In this document: one piece after another, positions 36,931 through 47,930 of the stretch
Layout of the letters: every line of letters begins with the position of its first letter
Numbering within the stretch: position 1 is the stretch's first letter
Assembly (NCBI GenBank): GCA_963717705.1
Contig: CAVQWT010000005.1
Location: 682,001 to 746,000 of the forward strand
Direction: 5' to 3'
Origin: CAVQWT01 sp963717705
GTDB taxonomy: Bacteria; Pseudomonadota; Gammaproteobacteria; Burkholderiales; Casimicrobiaceae
DNA: 64,000 nt
Notes under the pieces: generated by a model
Told to the model about the DNA's origin: nothing
Database searches by the model: none
The model's input: the letters and a program-made list of their open reading frames with translations, nothing else
Program-made: the position numbers and the translations under genes

Positions 36931-37800
36931 TCAGGCGGCGGGCGCCGGCTGCCGCGTCAGCAGCGCCAGGATCTGCGCGAGCTCGTCGCGCAGCCGGCGG
37001 CGGTCGACGATCATGTCGAGCGCGCCTTTGTCGAGCAGGAATTCCGCCCGCTGGAATCCTTCGGGGAGCGTTTCGCGCACCGTCTGCTCGATGACGCGGG
37101 GGCCGGCGAAGCCGATCAGCGCCCCCGGCTCGGCGATGACGACGTCGGCGACGAACGCGAACGACGCCGAGACGCCCCCCATCGTCGGGTCGGTGAGCAC
37201 CGAGATGAAGGGCAGGTGCGCCTTGTTGAGCTCCTGCAGCACGGCCGTCGTCTTGGCCATCTGGAACAGCGAATTGACGCCCTCCTGCATCCGCGCGCCA
37301 CCGGAAGCCGACACGCAGACGAACGGGATCCGGTTCTCGTAGGCGACGCGGACGCCGCGCACGAAGCGCTCGCCGACCACCGAGCCCATCGACCCGCCCA
37401 TGAACTCGAACTCGAACGCGGCGACGACCAGCGGGACGCCCTTCACGCTGCCCTGCATCACGACGAGCGCGTCGGTCTCGCCGGTCTCCTCGAGCGCGGC
37501 GGCGAGGCGGTCCGGATACTTCTTCGTGTCCTTGAACTTGAGGCTGTCGATCGGCAGGACTTCCGAGCCGATCTCGAAGCGGCCCTCGGCGTCGAGCAGC
37601 TGGTCGATGCGCTCCCGCGCTGCGACCCGCGTGTGGTGGCTGCACTTCGGGCAGACGGAGAGGTTCTTCTCGAGGTCGGTCCGGTAGAGCACGGCCTCGC
37701 ACGACGGGCACTTGATCCACAGCCCCTCGGGGACCGCCTGCTTGCGCCCACCCGGTGTGCTCTTGATGCGCGGAGGCAGGATCTTCTGCAGCCAGCTCAT
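36931..37800 (-). CDS. accD: Acetyl-CoA carboxylase carboxyltransferase subunit beta AccD
   Basis: Beta subunit of the carboxyltransferase that moves CO2 from biotin to acetyl-CoA, giving malonyl-CoA. The 289-residue protein has an N-terminal four-Cys zinc ribbon ([11 protein letters not shown] ... [11 protein letters not shown]) and the carboxyltransferase core [43 protein letters not shown] and [36 protein letters not shown] 37800 ([12 protein letters not shown]) is the family start. It lies 79 bp after trpA. Confidence 0.97.
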   Translation of the reverse strand: MSWLQKILPPRIKSTPGGRKQAVPEGLWIKCPSCEAVLYRTDLEKNLSVCPKCSHHTRVAARERIDQLLDAEGRFEIGSEVLPIDSLKFKDTKKYPDRLAAALEETGETDALVVMQGSVKGVPLVVAAFEFEFMGGSMGSVVGERFVRGVRVAYENRIPFVCVSASGGARMQEGVNSLFQMAKTTAVLQELNKAHLPFISVLTDPTMGGVSASFAFVADVVIAEPGALIGFAGPRVIEQTVRETLPEGFQRAEFLLDKGALDMIVDRRRLRDELAQILALLTRQPAPAA

Positions 37801-37879
37801 CGTCGTCCCCCCGATCGCGTCCCGCGGCACGCCGCGCACGGGACCACCGTCGCAGCTTGCCGCGCGCGACGGCCGGCCG

Positions 37880-38688
37880 TCAAGCGACCGCCCCGGCGTC
37901 GAGCGCGGCGCGGATGCCGGCCAGCCAGGCGCCCGCGCGGGCCGCGGCGCCTTCCGGTGGACCGTTCTCGATCTCCTGGATCACGCGGCTGCCGATGACG
38001 ACGGCGTCGGCGTGCTCGGCGATCGCCCGCGCGCTCGCGGCATCGCGGATGCCGAAGCCCACGCCGACGGGCAGCGTGATGTGGCGGCGGATCGCGGCCA
38101 GCTTGCGCGCGACTTCGGCGGGGTCGAGATTGCCCGCGCCCGTCACGCCTTTGAGCGACACGTAGTAGACGTAGCCCCGCGCGACCTTGCCCACGGCGGC
38201 GATGCGCTCGTCGGGCGTCGTCGGCGACAGCAGGAAGATCGGCGCGATGGCGCGCTCGCCGAGCAGCGCCGCGAACCCGGCCGCCTCCTCGGGGGGATAG
38301 TCGACGACGAGGACGCCGTCGACGCCCGCGTCGCGCGCGCGGTCGGCGAACTCCGCCTGGCCCATCGCCTCGATCGGATTGGCGTAGCCCATCAGCACCA
38401 CCGGCGTCACCGCATCGGTGGTCCGCAGCTCGCGCACCATGTCGAGGACGTGCCGCAGGCCGGTGCCCTTCGCCAGCGCCCGCTCGGAGGCGCGCTGGAT
38501 CACCGGTCCGTCCGCCATCGGGTCGGAGAACGGGACGCCGAACTCGACGATGTCGGCACCGGCGGCGATCAGCGCGCGCACGATCGGCAGCGTGGCCGCC
38601 GGGCTCGGATCGCCCGCGGTGACGTAGGGGATCAGCGCGGTGCGGCCGGCGGCCTTCAGCGCCGCGAAGCGGGCGTCGATGCGGTTGG

Positions 38689-38692
<4 letters not shown>
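37880..38692 (-). CDS. trpA: Tryptophan synthase alpha chain
   Basis: Cleaves indole-3-glycerol phosphate to indole and glyceraldehyde-3-phosphate; indole is channelled to TrpB. The 270-residue TIM barrel has the catalytic Glu and Asp in [46 protein letters not shown] and the phosphate loop [16 protein letters not shown] 38692 overlaps the trpB stop as ATGA. Confidence 0.97.
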
Positions 38693-39931
<1,239 letters not shown>

Positions 39932-39945
<14 letters not shown>

Positions 39946-40612
39946 GACGCACTTCCTCGATGAACGCGGCGATTCTCGCCGGATCCTTGACGCCCTTCAC
40001 GGGCTTGCCGTCGGGGCCGGCGACCTCGACGCCGCTCGAAACGTCGACGGCCCAGGGCCGCAGTCGGCGCACCGCCGCGCCGACGTTGGCCGGCGTGAGC
40101 CCGCCGGACAGCACCAGCGGCCGCGGCAGGGCCTTCGGCAACGCCGACCAGTCGAAGGTGCGGCCGGTGCCTCCGGGCAGGCCGTCCGCCGGCGGCGCGT
40201 CGAACAGCAGACCCGCCGCGTCGCCGTAGCGAACTGCGCATTCTAGCAAAGCGACGTCGTCCACCCCGTTCGACACGGCGATCGCCTTCAGATAGGGCCG
40301 GCCGAATGCGCGGCAGAACTCCGCCGGCTCGGCGCCGTGGAACTGCAGCACGTCGAGGGGCACGGCGGTGAGCGTGGCGCGCACCTCGTCCGGCGCCGGG
40401 TCGACGAAGAGCCCCACGACGGTGACGAACGGCGGCAGCGCCCGCGCGATCGCGCGCGCCACCTCGATGTCGACGGCGCGCGGCGATCCCCGCCAGAACA
40501 CGAGCCCGATGGCGTCGGCCCCCGCCCGAGCGGCGGCGACCCCGTGCTCGATGCGCGTGATGCCGCAGATCTTCACGCGGGTGCGGGCCACGACGAAGCC
40601 AGGGTCGTTCAT
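39932..40612 (-). CDS. trpF: Phosphoribosylanthranilate isomerase
   Basis: Amadori isomerase of tryptophan synthesis. The 226-residue TIM barrel has [29 protein letters not shown] with the catalytic Cys, [53 protein letters not shown] and [14 protein letters not shown] plus [19 protein letters not shown]. The start ATG 40612 overlaps the truA stop (ATGA). The order trpF-trpB-trpA without trpC/D/E here is usual for Betaproteobacteria, which keep trpEGDC elsewhere. Confidence 0.96.
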
Positions 40613-41394
40613 GCGGAGGCGACGACCACCGGCCGCCGCGTCGGCGGCAGGCCGAACCGCGCGTCGTAGTCGGCACCGCAGAAATGCAGGCCGTCGGGCA
40701 TGAACGTCGGCGCCGCGCGCGCCCGGTCGCGGCCGGCCAGCAGCGCGCCCAGCCACTCGGGAGCTTCCCTGCCCACGCCGACGTGGACCAGGGCACCGAC
40801 GAGATTGCGGATCATGTGATGGAGAAAGGCATCGGCCGAAAAGTCGAAGCGCAGGATGTCGCCGTCCACGACCACCGCGGCCCGCGCGAGCGTCTTCACC
40901 GGCGACTTCGCCTGGCATTCGGCCGCGCGGAACGCGGAGAAATCGTGGGTGCCGACCACCTGCGCCAGCGCGACGCGCATCCGGTCCGCGTCGAGCGGTC
41001 GATGGTACCAGCCGACGCGCCCGGCGTTGAGCGCGGGACGGACGGGCCGGTTGACCAGCACGTAAGTGTAGTGCCGCTGCACGGCGGCGAAGCGCGCGTG
41101 GAAGTCGGGGGCGACCGGCCGGGCCCACAGCACCGCAAGGGCCGCCGGGAGGTGCGCGTTGACGCCGCGCACCCAGGCGGTGTCCGGCCGGTCGACCTCG
41201 CAGTCGAAATGCACGATCTGCGACGTGGCGTGGACACCGGTGTCGGTGCGGCCCGCCGCGACGGTGCGCAGCGGGACCCCCGCGATCGAGGCCAGCGCCC
41301 GCTCGAGCGCGTCCTGCAGGCCGCGGCCGTCCGCCTGCGACTGCCAGCCGGTGAAGCCGCGCCCCTCGTATTCGAGACCCAGTGCGATGCGCAT
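40609..41394 (-). CDS. truA: tRNA pseudouridine(38-40) synthase TruA
   Basis: Makes pseudouridine at positions 38-40 of the tRNA anticodon arm. The 261-residue protein has LGLEYEGRGFTGWQSQADGRGLQDALERAL, the catalytic Asp in VAAGRTDTGVHATSQIVHFD, VNAHLPAALAV, FHARFAAVQRHYTYVLVN and DAFLHHMIRNLVGALVHVG. ATG 41394 lies 57 bp after fimV with a strong hairpin in between. It overlaps trpF by 4 nt. Confidence 0.97.
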   Translation of the reverse strand: MRIALGLEYEGRGFTGWQSQADGRGLQDALERALASIAGVPLRTVAAGRTDTGVHATSQIVHFDCEVDRPDTAWVRGVNAHLPAALAVLWARPVAPDFHARFAAVQRHYTYVLVNRPVRPALNAGRVGWYHRPLDADRMRVALAQVVGTHDFSAFRAAECQAKSPVKTLARAAVVVDGDILRFDFSADAFLHHMIRNLVGALVHVGVGREAPEWLGALLAGRDRARAAPTFMPDGLHFCGADYDARFGLPPTRRPVVVASA

Positions 41395-41402
41395 GAAAGG
41401 CA

Positions 41403-41431
41403 ACGGGCGGCGGATTCGCTCCGCCGCCCGT
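41403..41431 (-). terminator. Strong hairpin between fimV and truA
   Basis: A perfect 12-bp inverted repeat ACGGGCGGCGGA / TCCGCCGCCCGT with a 5-nt loop lies 20 bp after the fimV stop. On the minus strand it is followed only by TTGCCTTTC, a weak T run, so it may terminate or attenuate fimV transcripts before truA. Confidence 0.6.
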
Positions 41432-41450
41432 CCGTGATGGGAACGATGGG

Positions 41451-44237
41451 TCAGCCGAGCTTGGCGATGAGCGCCTGCGCCTCGGACTTCTGCTGGTCGT
41501 CGCCTTCGTGCAGGACTTCCTGCAGGATCTCGCGCGCACCCTCGACGTCGCCCATTTCCTGGTACGCCTTGGCGAGGTCGAGCTTGGTCGCCGCGTCGTG
41601 CCACTGGCCGTCCAGCACCGAGGGGGTCGGATCCTCGAACGTGGTCGCCTTGTCGCCAAACGACAGGTCGAGCTTGTCGAGGTCGATCGCGGCCTGCGGA
41701 CGCGCCAGCGACGGCGCCGCATCGCTCGCGGTGGCCATCGGCGCCGGCGCGCGCAACGGTGCCGGCTTTTCGGCGTCGTCGAGCTTGAAGTCGAGGTCGA
41801 AGCGCGGCTCGGACTTGGCGGTGTCGATCATCCCGCCGACGTGCGAGGTCACCGTCTCCGCGCCGGACTTCGCGGTGGCGAACGCCCCCGCGGCCCCGGC
41901 GGCGACGGCCCCCGCCACACCGGCGCCGGCCGCCTTCGTCTGCTCGACGGCAGCGTCGATCGCGCGGCTGACCGCGTTCGACGCGGAGTGGGTCGATTTC
42001 TGCAGCGCCTCGTCGGCACCGGCCAGGATGTCGGCCGGGGTCTTGGTGGTCGCGCCCGACGTCGGCGAGATCGAGATCTCGTCGTCGAGCCTGAAGTCCA
42101 TCACGCTGTCGTCGCCGATGTCCGGTGCGGCAGGCGCCGGCGACGGCCCGGGCTGCGCCGAACGGGGCTCGGCCTTCGTTTCCCACGACGTCGTGTCCGC
42201 GGCGGCGAGCATGCCGGCCCCCGCGGTCCCCGCGGTCGCGGCGGCGGCGGCTGCAGCAGCGGCGTTGCCACCCTCGCTGAACATCGGATTGGACGGATCG
42301 AGCTGGCGCCCGAGTGCGACGGCCTTTTGCCAGGTCTCGCCCTGCCCCTGCGACACCGAGTAGAGCTCGGCGGCGACCGTCTCGAACGCCGACGGCTTGT
42401 TGTGCTGCGCGTGAATCTCGAGCAGCTTGAGATAGACCTCCTGCCGCTGCGGGTCCTTCTTGAGCGCGTCCTTGAGGATTTCCTCGGCCTGCGCATCGCG
42501 TCCGTAGGCGAGGTAGACCTCGGCTTCGGCGATCGGGTCGACTTCGTCGGTGTCGATGTTGCCGAGGCCTTCGCGGCTGAAGTCGCTGGCAAGCGAGTTC
42601 TCGCCGGTGTTGACGACGCCACCGCCGGTCGAACCGAACACCGTATTGGTCTTGATGTCGGTGCCCGAGATGATGCTGTCCTCGAACTTGGTCGTCTTGC
42701 GCCGACGCGCCGCGATCAGCGCGGCGATGCCGCCGAGCACGGCGAGCGCGCCGCCGCCGATCGCCCACGTCGGGGTGTTGGCGAGGAGATCGTCGAAGAA
42801 GCTCGGCTCGCTGACCGGTTGCGCGGCCTTCTTCGGCGGCGCCTTCGGTGCAACCTTCGGCGGCTCGACCTTCGCGGGCTCCGCGGCCTTCGGCGGCTCG
42901 ACCGGAGCGGGTTCCGCGGCCTTCGGCGGCTCGACCTTCGGAGGTTCTGCTGCCTTCGGCGGCTCGACCTTTGCAGGTTCCGCGGCCTTCGGCGGCTCGA
43001 CCTTCGCGGGTTCCGCGGCCTTCGGCGGCTCGACCGCTGCGGGCGCCGGCGAGATCGGGGTCGCCTTAGGCGGCTCGACCTTCGCCGGTTCGGGTGCCTT
43101 CGCCGCAGGCGCGGGCACCGGCGACGGAATCGGCGTCGCGGGCGCGGCGGCCTTGCCCTTCGATGCGTCGGCCTGCTGCTGCAACTGCGCCATCGACTGG
43201 TTCTTGAGTTCGACGGCGCGCTGCATGTCCTTCAGCGTGCGCTCGAGTTCGGCGATGCGCCCCTGCGCGTCCTTGAGCTGCTTGTCGGCCGCCACGGCCG
43301 ACTCGGCCGCGCCGGCGCCCTTGCCGGCGCCCGGCTCGCGCGAAACGCGCAGCTGGTCGCCGCCGGGGCGTGCCGCCGGGGTCTTCTCCTGGACCGCCGT
43401 GCCGATCTGCCCGGCGGCCGTGCGGCCACCCGTGCCATCGGCCATCGGGGCGGCCGCGGCTAGCCGGTCGCGATAGGCGCGCCAGTCGGCGGCCTGCACC
43501 CGGATTGTCTTCGCGGCCTCGCTCACCGGGGTGGACGCCGCTTCTTCGGCGGACGGCACCGTCAGGATCGCGCCGGTCCGCAGCCGGTTCATGTTGTTGC
43601 CGTCGAACGCGTTCGCGTTCGACTTGAACAGCGCGACCAGCATCTGCTCGAGCGAGACCGACGCCGGCTTGACCTCACTCGCGATCCTCGACAGCGTGTC
43701 GCCGCGCTTGACGGTGTAGCCCTCGCCCGCCGCTGCCTGCGGTGCAGTCGGCGCCGCCGCAGCAGCTGTCGTCGTGCCCCTCGGCGCGGCGCCCGCACGC
43801 AACGGGGTGACCGGTTCGACCGGCGCCGGGGCGGACACGCCCGGCGGATCGAGCAGGAACGTGTACTCGCGAACGATGCGGCCGGAGGCCCAATTGACTT
43901 CGACCAGCAGGTCGAGATACGGCTCGTTGACCGGTGCGGCGGTCGTCACCTTGAGGAACGATTCGCCGGACGGCGAGCGCTCCAGCGAAACACGGGCGCG
44001 GGTCAGCACGCCCTGATAGTTGAGGTTGTTCTGGCGATAAAGCGAGGGATCGGCCACCTTGGCGGCCAGCGAATCGAGCTCCTCGCGCGTCGCCGACGGC
44101 AGCGCGATCTGCGCGACCAGCGGCTGTCCCAGGGACGAGAGGACGGTGAGCTTGCCGAGTCCGAGCGCGGCCGCAGTGCCCGACAGGGCCAACGCGCTGG
44201 CGATGAGGCTCAGCGTAAAAATGGGTTTTACTCGCAT
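41451..44237 (-). CDS. fimV: FimV-type peptidoglycan-binding / TPR motility protein
   Basis: Large inner-membrane protein of 928 residues that in Pseudomonas-type systems organises the cell pole, type IV pili and secretion. In order: a signal peptide (FTLSLIASALALSGTAAALGLG); the FimV N-domain (LGKLTVLSSLGQPLVAQIALPSA); a LysM-like segment YTVKRGDTLSRIASEV near residue 175; coiled coil; KVEPPKA repeats (about 400-465); a membrane helix near 485-505 (WAIGGGALAVLGGIAALIA); an acidic region with TPR-like EVYLAYGRDAQAEEILKDAL; and the C-terminal FimV cap KLDLAKAYQEMGDVEGAREIL. It sits directly before truA, the conserved FimV location. Confidence 0.93.
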   Translation of the reverse strand: MRVKPIFTLSLIASALALSGTAAALGLGKLTVLSSLGQPLVAQIALPSATREELDSLAAKVADPSLYRQNNLNYQGVLTRARVSLERSPSGESFLKVTTAAPVNEPYLDLLVEVNWASGRIVREYTFLLDPPGVSAPAPVEPVTPLRAGAAPRGTTTAAAAAPTAPQAAAGEGYTVKRGDTLSRIASEVKPASVSLEQMLVALFKSNANAFDGNNMNRLRTGAILTVPSAEEAASTPVSEAAKTIRVQAADWRAYRDRLAAAAPMADGTGGRTAAGQIGTAVQEKTPAARPGGDQLRVSREPGAGKGAGAAESAVAADKQLKDAQGRIAELERTLKDMQRAVELKNQSMAQLQQQADASKGKAAAPATPIPSPVPAPAAKAPEPAKVEPPKATPISPAPAAVEPPKAAEPAKVEPPKAAEPAKVEPPKAAEPPKVEPPKAAEPAPVEPPKAAEPAKVEPPKVAPKAPPKKAAQPVSEPSFFDDLLANTPTWAIGGGALAVLGGIAALIAARRRKTTKFEDSIISGTDIKTNTVFGSTGGGVVNTGENSLASDFSREGLGNIDTDEVDPIAEAEVYLAYGRDAQAEEILKDALKKDPQRQEVYLKLLEIHAQHNKPSAFETVAAELYSVSQGQGETWQKAVALGRQLDPSNPMFSEGGNAAAAAAAAATAGTAGAGMLAAADTTSWETKAEPRSAQPGPSPAPAAPDIGDDSVMDFRLDDEISISPTSGATTKTPADILAGADEALQKSTHSASNAVSRAIDAAVEQTKAAGAGVAGAVAAGAAGAFATAKSGAETVTSHVGGMIDTAKSEPRFDLDFKLDDAEKPAPLRAPAPMATASDAAPSLARPQAAIDLDKLDLSFGDKATTFEDPTPSVLDGQWHDAATKLDLAKAYQEMGDVEGAREILQEVLHEGDDQQKSEAQALIAKLG
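42851..43045 (-). repeat. 33-bp repeats encoding KVEPPKAAEPA in fimV
   Basis: At least six 33-bp units with the core CGGCTCGACC spaced exactly 33 bp apart (42861, 42894, 42927, 42960, 42993, 43026) encode the 11-residue KVEPPKAAEPA. This is the Pro-rich periplasmic spacer before the membrane helix. Copy number could vary without breaking the frame. Confidence 0.85.
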
Positions 44238-44273
44238 GCCGACCCCTTCCGAGAATTCGGATTATTGCAAGCA

Positions 44274-44302
44274 AACATAACATCATGGATTTAGCGGCGC
44301 AA
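44274..44302 (-). promoter_or_regulatory. Candidate fimV promoter
   Basis: Minus strand: TTGCGC (44302-44297), 17-bp spacer, TATGTT (44279-44274), about 37 bp before the fimV ATG. It is a moderate sigma-70 match in the only AT-rich stretch of the gap. The -35 overlaps a palindrome. Confidence 0.45.
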
Positions 44303-44341
44303 GCTAAACCACGGTATTAGCTTGCCTTTTTGGTGCGCCGC
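44294..44341. promoter_or_regulatory. Nested inverted repeats at the fimV promoter
   Basis: Inner arms GCAAGCTAA (44299-44307) and TTAGCTTGC (44317-44325) are perfect 9-bp inverted repeats with a 9-nt gap. Outer arms GCGGCGC (44294-44300) and GCGCCGC (44335-44341) are a second perfect inverted repeat around them. The inner left arm overlaps the candidate -35, so this looks like an operator, though a hairpin with the following CTTTTT could also form on a plus-strand transcript. Confidence 0.5.
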
Positions 44342-44608
44342 AACGGGGACGCCACGCCGTTTCATGCCGCCATCGTGACCGCTGGCGCAAGCGGTTGCGG
44401 GGCCTCCGGCACCTGTCACAAGATGTTGTGGCCAAGCAACATGCGGCGCGTTGCCGCGGCATGCGGCACGCGTCGCCGCGGCAGCGTTGCGCGCGCGCAA
44501 CCGCCAACGGCCCCGTCGCGGGGCAGGCCGGGGCGGCGTTGCGCATAAAACGTGGTCAAACGACCGCTGCACCGCCCGCAACGGCACATCCGGGGCAAAT
44601 GCGGCCGG
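44342..44608. other. Intergenic region between fimV and asd
   Basis: No gene is supported. The segment is GC-rich and holds a perfect 16-bp palindrome GTTGCGCGCGCGCAAC at 44486-44501 and several other GTTGC cores. No hairpin with a T run is seen after the asd stop, so termination is unclear. Short open frames here lack ribosome sites and family likeness. Confidence 0.5.
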
Positions 44609-45727
44609 TCAGCGCTCGAGCAGCAGCCGCAGCATCCGCCGCAGGGGCTCGGCCGCGCCCCACAGCAGCTGGTCGCCGACGGTGAAGGCGCCGAGGTATT
44701 CGCCGCCCATCGCCAGCTTGCGCAGCCGGCCGACCGGAACTTCGAGCGTGCCCGTCACCGCGGCCGGCGTCAGCCGCCGGATGCTCTCCTCGCGCGTGTT
44801 CGGCACCACCCGCACCCAGTCGTTGGCCTCCGCCAGCATCGACTCGATCTCGGCGAGCGGGACATCGCGGCGCAGCTTCACCGTCAGCGCCTGCGAGTGG
44901 CAGCGCATCGCGCCGATGCGCACGCAGATCGAGTCGACCGGAATCGCCCGGGAGCCGCCGCGGCCCAGGATCTTGTTGGTCTCCGCGCCGCCCTTCCACT
45001 CCTCGCGGCTCATGCCGTTGCCCAGGTCCTTGTCGATCCACGGGATCAGGCTGCCCGCGAGCGGCACGCCGAAGTGCTCGGTCGGGAAGCGCTCGTCGCG
45101 CAGGATGCCCGCGACTTCGCGGTCGATGTCGAGGATCGGCGAGGCGGGATCGTCGAGCAGGTCGCGCGCGACGCGATGCGCCTCGCCCATCTGCTGCAGC
45201 AGCTCGCGCATGTTCTGCGCGCCGGCACCGGAGGCCGCCTGGTACGTCATGCAGGTCATCCACTCGATGAGGTCGCGCTGGAACAGCCCGGCGAGCGCCA
45301 TCATCATCAGGCTGACGGTGCAGTTGCCGCCGACGTAGGTGCGCAGTCCCGCGGCCAGTGCCGCGTCGATGACGGACCGGTTGACCGGGTCGAGGATGAT
45401 GACGGCGTCGTCCTTCATCCGCAGCGTCGACGCCGCGTCGATCCAGTAGCCGTTCCAGCCGGCGGCGCGGAGCTTCGGGTACACGTCGGTGGTGTAGTCG
45501 CCGCCCTGGCAGGTGACGATGGCGTCGAGCGTCCCGAGTTCGTCCAGATCGTCGGCGCGCTTGAGTGCGGGCACCGGCTTGCCGATCGAGGGCCCCTGGC
45601 CGCCCGCGTTCGACGTGGAGAAGAAGACGGGGTCGATGAACTCGAAGTCGCGCTCGTCGCCCATCCGCTGCATGAGCACCGAGCCGACCATCCCTCGCCA
45701 GCCGACAAATCCGACACGCATCGCCAT
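44609..45727 (-). CDS. asd: Aspartate-semialdehyde dehydrogenase
   Basis: NADPH enzyme that reduces L-aspartyl-4-phosphate to the semialdehyde for lysine/DAP, threonine and methionine. The 372-residue length and the start [18 protein letters not shown] mark the Gram-negative Asd type. The catalytic Cys is in [18 protein letters not shown] near residue 135; the substrate Arg/His region is [21 protein letters not shown] codons at 45727 and 45721 are both possible. It is separated from leuB by 216 bp with no clear promoter. Confidence 0.96.
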   Translation of the reverse strand: MAMRVGFVGWRGMVGSVLMQRMGDERDFEFIDPVFFSTSNAGGQGPSIGKPVPALKRADDLDELGTLDAIVTCQGGDYTTDVYPKLRAAGWNGYWIDAASTLRMKDDAVIILDPVNRSVIDAALAAGLRTYVGGNCTVSLMMMALAGLFQRDLIEWMTCMTYQAASGAGAQNMRELLQQMGEAHRVARDLLDDPASPILDIDREVAGILRDERFPTEHFGVPLAGSLIPWIDKDLGNGMSREEWKGGAETNKILGRGGSRAIPVDSICVRIGAMRCHSQALTVKLRRDVPLAEIESMLAEANDWVRVVPNTREESIRRLTPAAVTGTLEVPVGRLRKLAMGGEYLGAFTVGDQLLWGAAEPLRRMLRLLLER

Positions 45728-45943
45728 GCTTTTCGCTCGCTTTCCCCGCGGGTTTCCCTTGGGGCGTCCCCGCCGCTCGCAGGGACGAAGCGGAGGCGAC
45801 GCCGACCGGTCAGGTCGTCGTTTTGGTACCGATCGTCGCCGCGCCTGACCTGAGCCGGCCGGCCGCGGCCGCGCCTGCGCGCAGCGGCGAATGGATGGCA
45901 GGCAGGAGGGTCAGGTGGCGCATCGGCGAAATGCTAGCACAGA

Positions 45944-47020
45944 TCAACGTGCTTGTTGCAGCGCAGCAACGACCGCGTCGCCCATCGCCGCGGTGCCGAC
46001 GACGGCCTCGCCCGGAAGCGCGATGTCACCGGTGCGCTTGCCGGCGCGCAGCACCGTGCGCACTGCCGCTTCGATGCGGTCGGCGAGATCGGCGCGGCCG
46101 AAGGTGTAGCGGAACATCATCGCCAGCGACAGGATCGTCGCCAGCGGATTCGCACGCCCCTGCCCGGCGATGTCCGGCGCCGACCCGTGGATCGGCTCGT
46201 AGAGACCCTTGCCGGCGGCGTCGAGCGACGCCGACGGCAGCATGCCGATCGACCCCGCGAGCATCGACGCCTCGTCGGACAGGATGTCGCCGAAGATGTT
46301 GCCGGTCACGATGACGTCGAACTGCTTCGGATTGCGCACCAGCTGCATCGCCGCGTTGTCGACGTACATGTGGGTCAGCGCGACGTCCGGATAATCGGCG
46401 CCCAGCCGCGTGACGACCTCGCGCCACAGGATCGACGTGTCGAGCACGTTCGCCTTGTCGACCGACGTCAGGCGCTTGCCGCGCCGGCGCGCGGTCTCGA
46501 AGCCGACGCGCGCGATGCGCTCGATCTCGGGCACGCTGTAGAGCATCGTGTCGAAGCCCTCGTCATCGCCGGCGGCGTTGACGCGCCGGCCGCGAGGCTG
46601 GCCGAAATAGATGTCGCCGGTCAGCTCGCGGATGATCATCAGGTCGAGCCCCGACACGACTTCCGGCTTCAGCGTCGAGGCCGCGGCGAGCTCGGGGTAG
46701 AGCAGCGCCGGGCGCAGGTTGGCGAACAGCGCCAGCTCCTTGCGGATGCCCAGGATGCCCTGCTCGGGTCGCAGCGCGCGCGGCAGCGTGTCGTACCGCG
46801 GGCCGCCGACCGCGCCCATCAGCACCGCGTCGGCGGCGCGCGCGAGCGCGAGCGTGGCAGGCGGCAACGGATGCTGCGCAGCGTCGTGGCCGGCACCGCC
46901 GATGGGGGCGGACTCGGTCTCGACCGGCAGTCCCTCGCCACGGAACACGGCCAGCACCTTGACTGCCTCGGCGACGATTTCGGGGCCGATGCCGTCCCCG
47001 GGAAGAATGGCGATTTTCAT
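45944..47020 (-). CDS. leuB: 3-isopropylmalate dehydrogenase
   Basis: NAD-dependent oxidative decarboxylase of leucine synthesis. The 358-residue protein has [48 protein letters not shown], the family signature [26 protein letters not shown] and [22 protein letters not shown]. The start is ATG 47020. It follows leuD by 91 bp. Confidence 0.97.
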   Translation of the reverse strand: MKIAILPGDGIGPEIVAEAVKVLAVFRGEGLPVETESAPIGGAGHDAAQHPLPPATLALARAADAVLMGAVGGPRYDTLPRALRPEQGILGIRKELALFANLRPALLYPELAAASTLKPEVVSGLDLMIIRELTGDIYFGQPRGRRVNAAGDDEGFDTMLYSVPEIERIARVGFETARRRGKRLTSVDKANVLDTSILWREVVTRLGADYPDVALTHMYVDNAAMQLVRNPKQFDVIVTGNIFGDILSDEASMLAGSIGMLPSASLDAAGKGLYEPIHGSAPDIAGQGRANPLATILSLAMMFRYTFGRADLADRIEAAVRTVLRAGKRTGDIALPGEAVVGTAAMGDAVVAALQQAR

Positions 47021-47111
47021 GGTTGGATTCGCTGTGGGTCCAGGGGCGCGCGCCGCGGGTTCAGCGGCGCCCCGGCCTGCCGCGCCGGCGCCGGCGTGCC
47101 CAGAAGTTGCG

Positions 47112-47750
47112 TCAGGCGAGCCAGGGCTGCTCGGCGAGCCGCTTCGCCTCGAACGCCCGGATCGCGTCTGCGTGCTGCAGCGTGAGCCCGATGTCGTCGA
47201 GTCCGTTGATGAGGCAATGCTTGCGGAACGGCTCGACGTCGAACGCATACGCAAGCGAGCCGTCGGCGCTGCGCACCGCCTGAGCCTCGAGGTCGATGGT
47301 GAGGGTGAAGCCCGGAAAGGCCGCCGTCGCCGCGAACAGCCGGTCGACTTCGGCGTCGGTCAGCACGATCGGAAGCAGGCCGTTCTTGTAGCAGTTGTTG
47401 AAGAAGATGTCGGCATACGACGGCGCGATCACCGCCCGGAAGCCGAAGTCGGCCAGCGCCCACGGCGCGTGCTCGCGCGAGCTGCCGCAGCCGAAGTTGC
47501 GGCGTGCGAGCAGGATCGACGCGCCCGCGTAGCGCGGCTGGTTGAGCACGAAGTCCGGATTCCGCGGCCGCCGCGCGTTGTCCATGCCGGGCTCGCCCCG
47601 GTCGAGGTAGCGCCACTCGTCGAAGAGGTTCGGGCCGAAACCGGTACGCTTGATCGACTTCAGGAACTGCTTGGGGATGATCGCGTCGGTGTCGACGTTG
47701 GCGCGGTCGAGCGGCGCGACGAGCCCGGTGTGGAGGCGAAACGGTTCCAT
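47112..47750 (-). CDS. leuD: 3-isopropylmalate dehydratase small subunit
   Basis: Swivelling domain of the aconitase-like isopropylmalate isomerase, partner of LeuC. The 212-residue protein has [30 protein letters not shown], the active-site loop [30 protein letters not shown] and [19 protein letters not shown]. It begins 7 bp after the entericidin-like gene. Confidence 0.97.
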   Translation of the reverse strand: MEPFRLHTGLVAPLDRANVDTDAIIPKQFLKSIKRTGFGPNLFDEWRYLDRGEPGMDNARRPRNPDFVLNQPRYAGASILLARRNFGCGSSREHAPWALADFGFRAVIAPSYADIFFNNCYKNGLLPIVLTDAEVDRLFAATAAFPGFTLTIDLEAQAVRSADGSLAYAFDVEPFRKHCLINGLDDIGLTLQHADAIRAFEAKRLAEQPWLA

Positions 47751-47757
47751 CGCGCGG

Positions 47758-47904
47758 CTACTTTGACTTGGCCGACCCGGCGGCCTTCTCGATGGCCTGC
47801 CCGGTCGCCTTCACGTCCTTGCCGGCGCCTTCGATGGTGTTGCAGCCGCCAGCAGCCATCACGAATCCCGCAAGCGCGGCGACGGCGGCAATCCGCTTCA
47901 GCAT
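47758..47904 (-). CDS. Entericidin A/B family small lipoprotein
   Basis: Protein of 48 residues: a lipoprotein signal [20 protein letters not shown] with Cys at residue 21, then [21 protein letters not shown], the entericidin signature. Known entericidins are envelope stress-linked lipoproteins (a toxin/antidote pair in E. coli), but single copies are common in Proteobacteria. ATG 47904 has AGGGGAT upstream. It is embedded between leuC and leuD with short gaps, so it should share their transcript. Confidence 0.88.
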   Translation of the reverse strand: MLKRIAAVAALAGFVMAAGGCNTIEGAGKDVKATGQAIEKAAGSAKSK

Positions 47905-47930
47905 GGATATCCCCTGTCCGGTTCCGCGGG

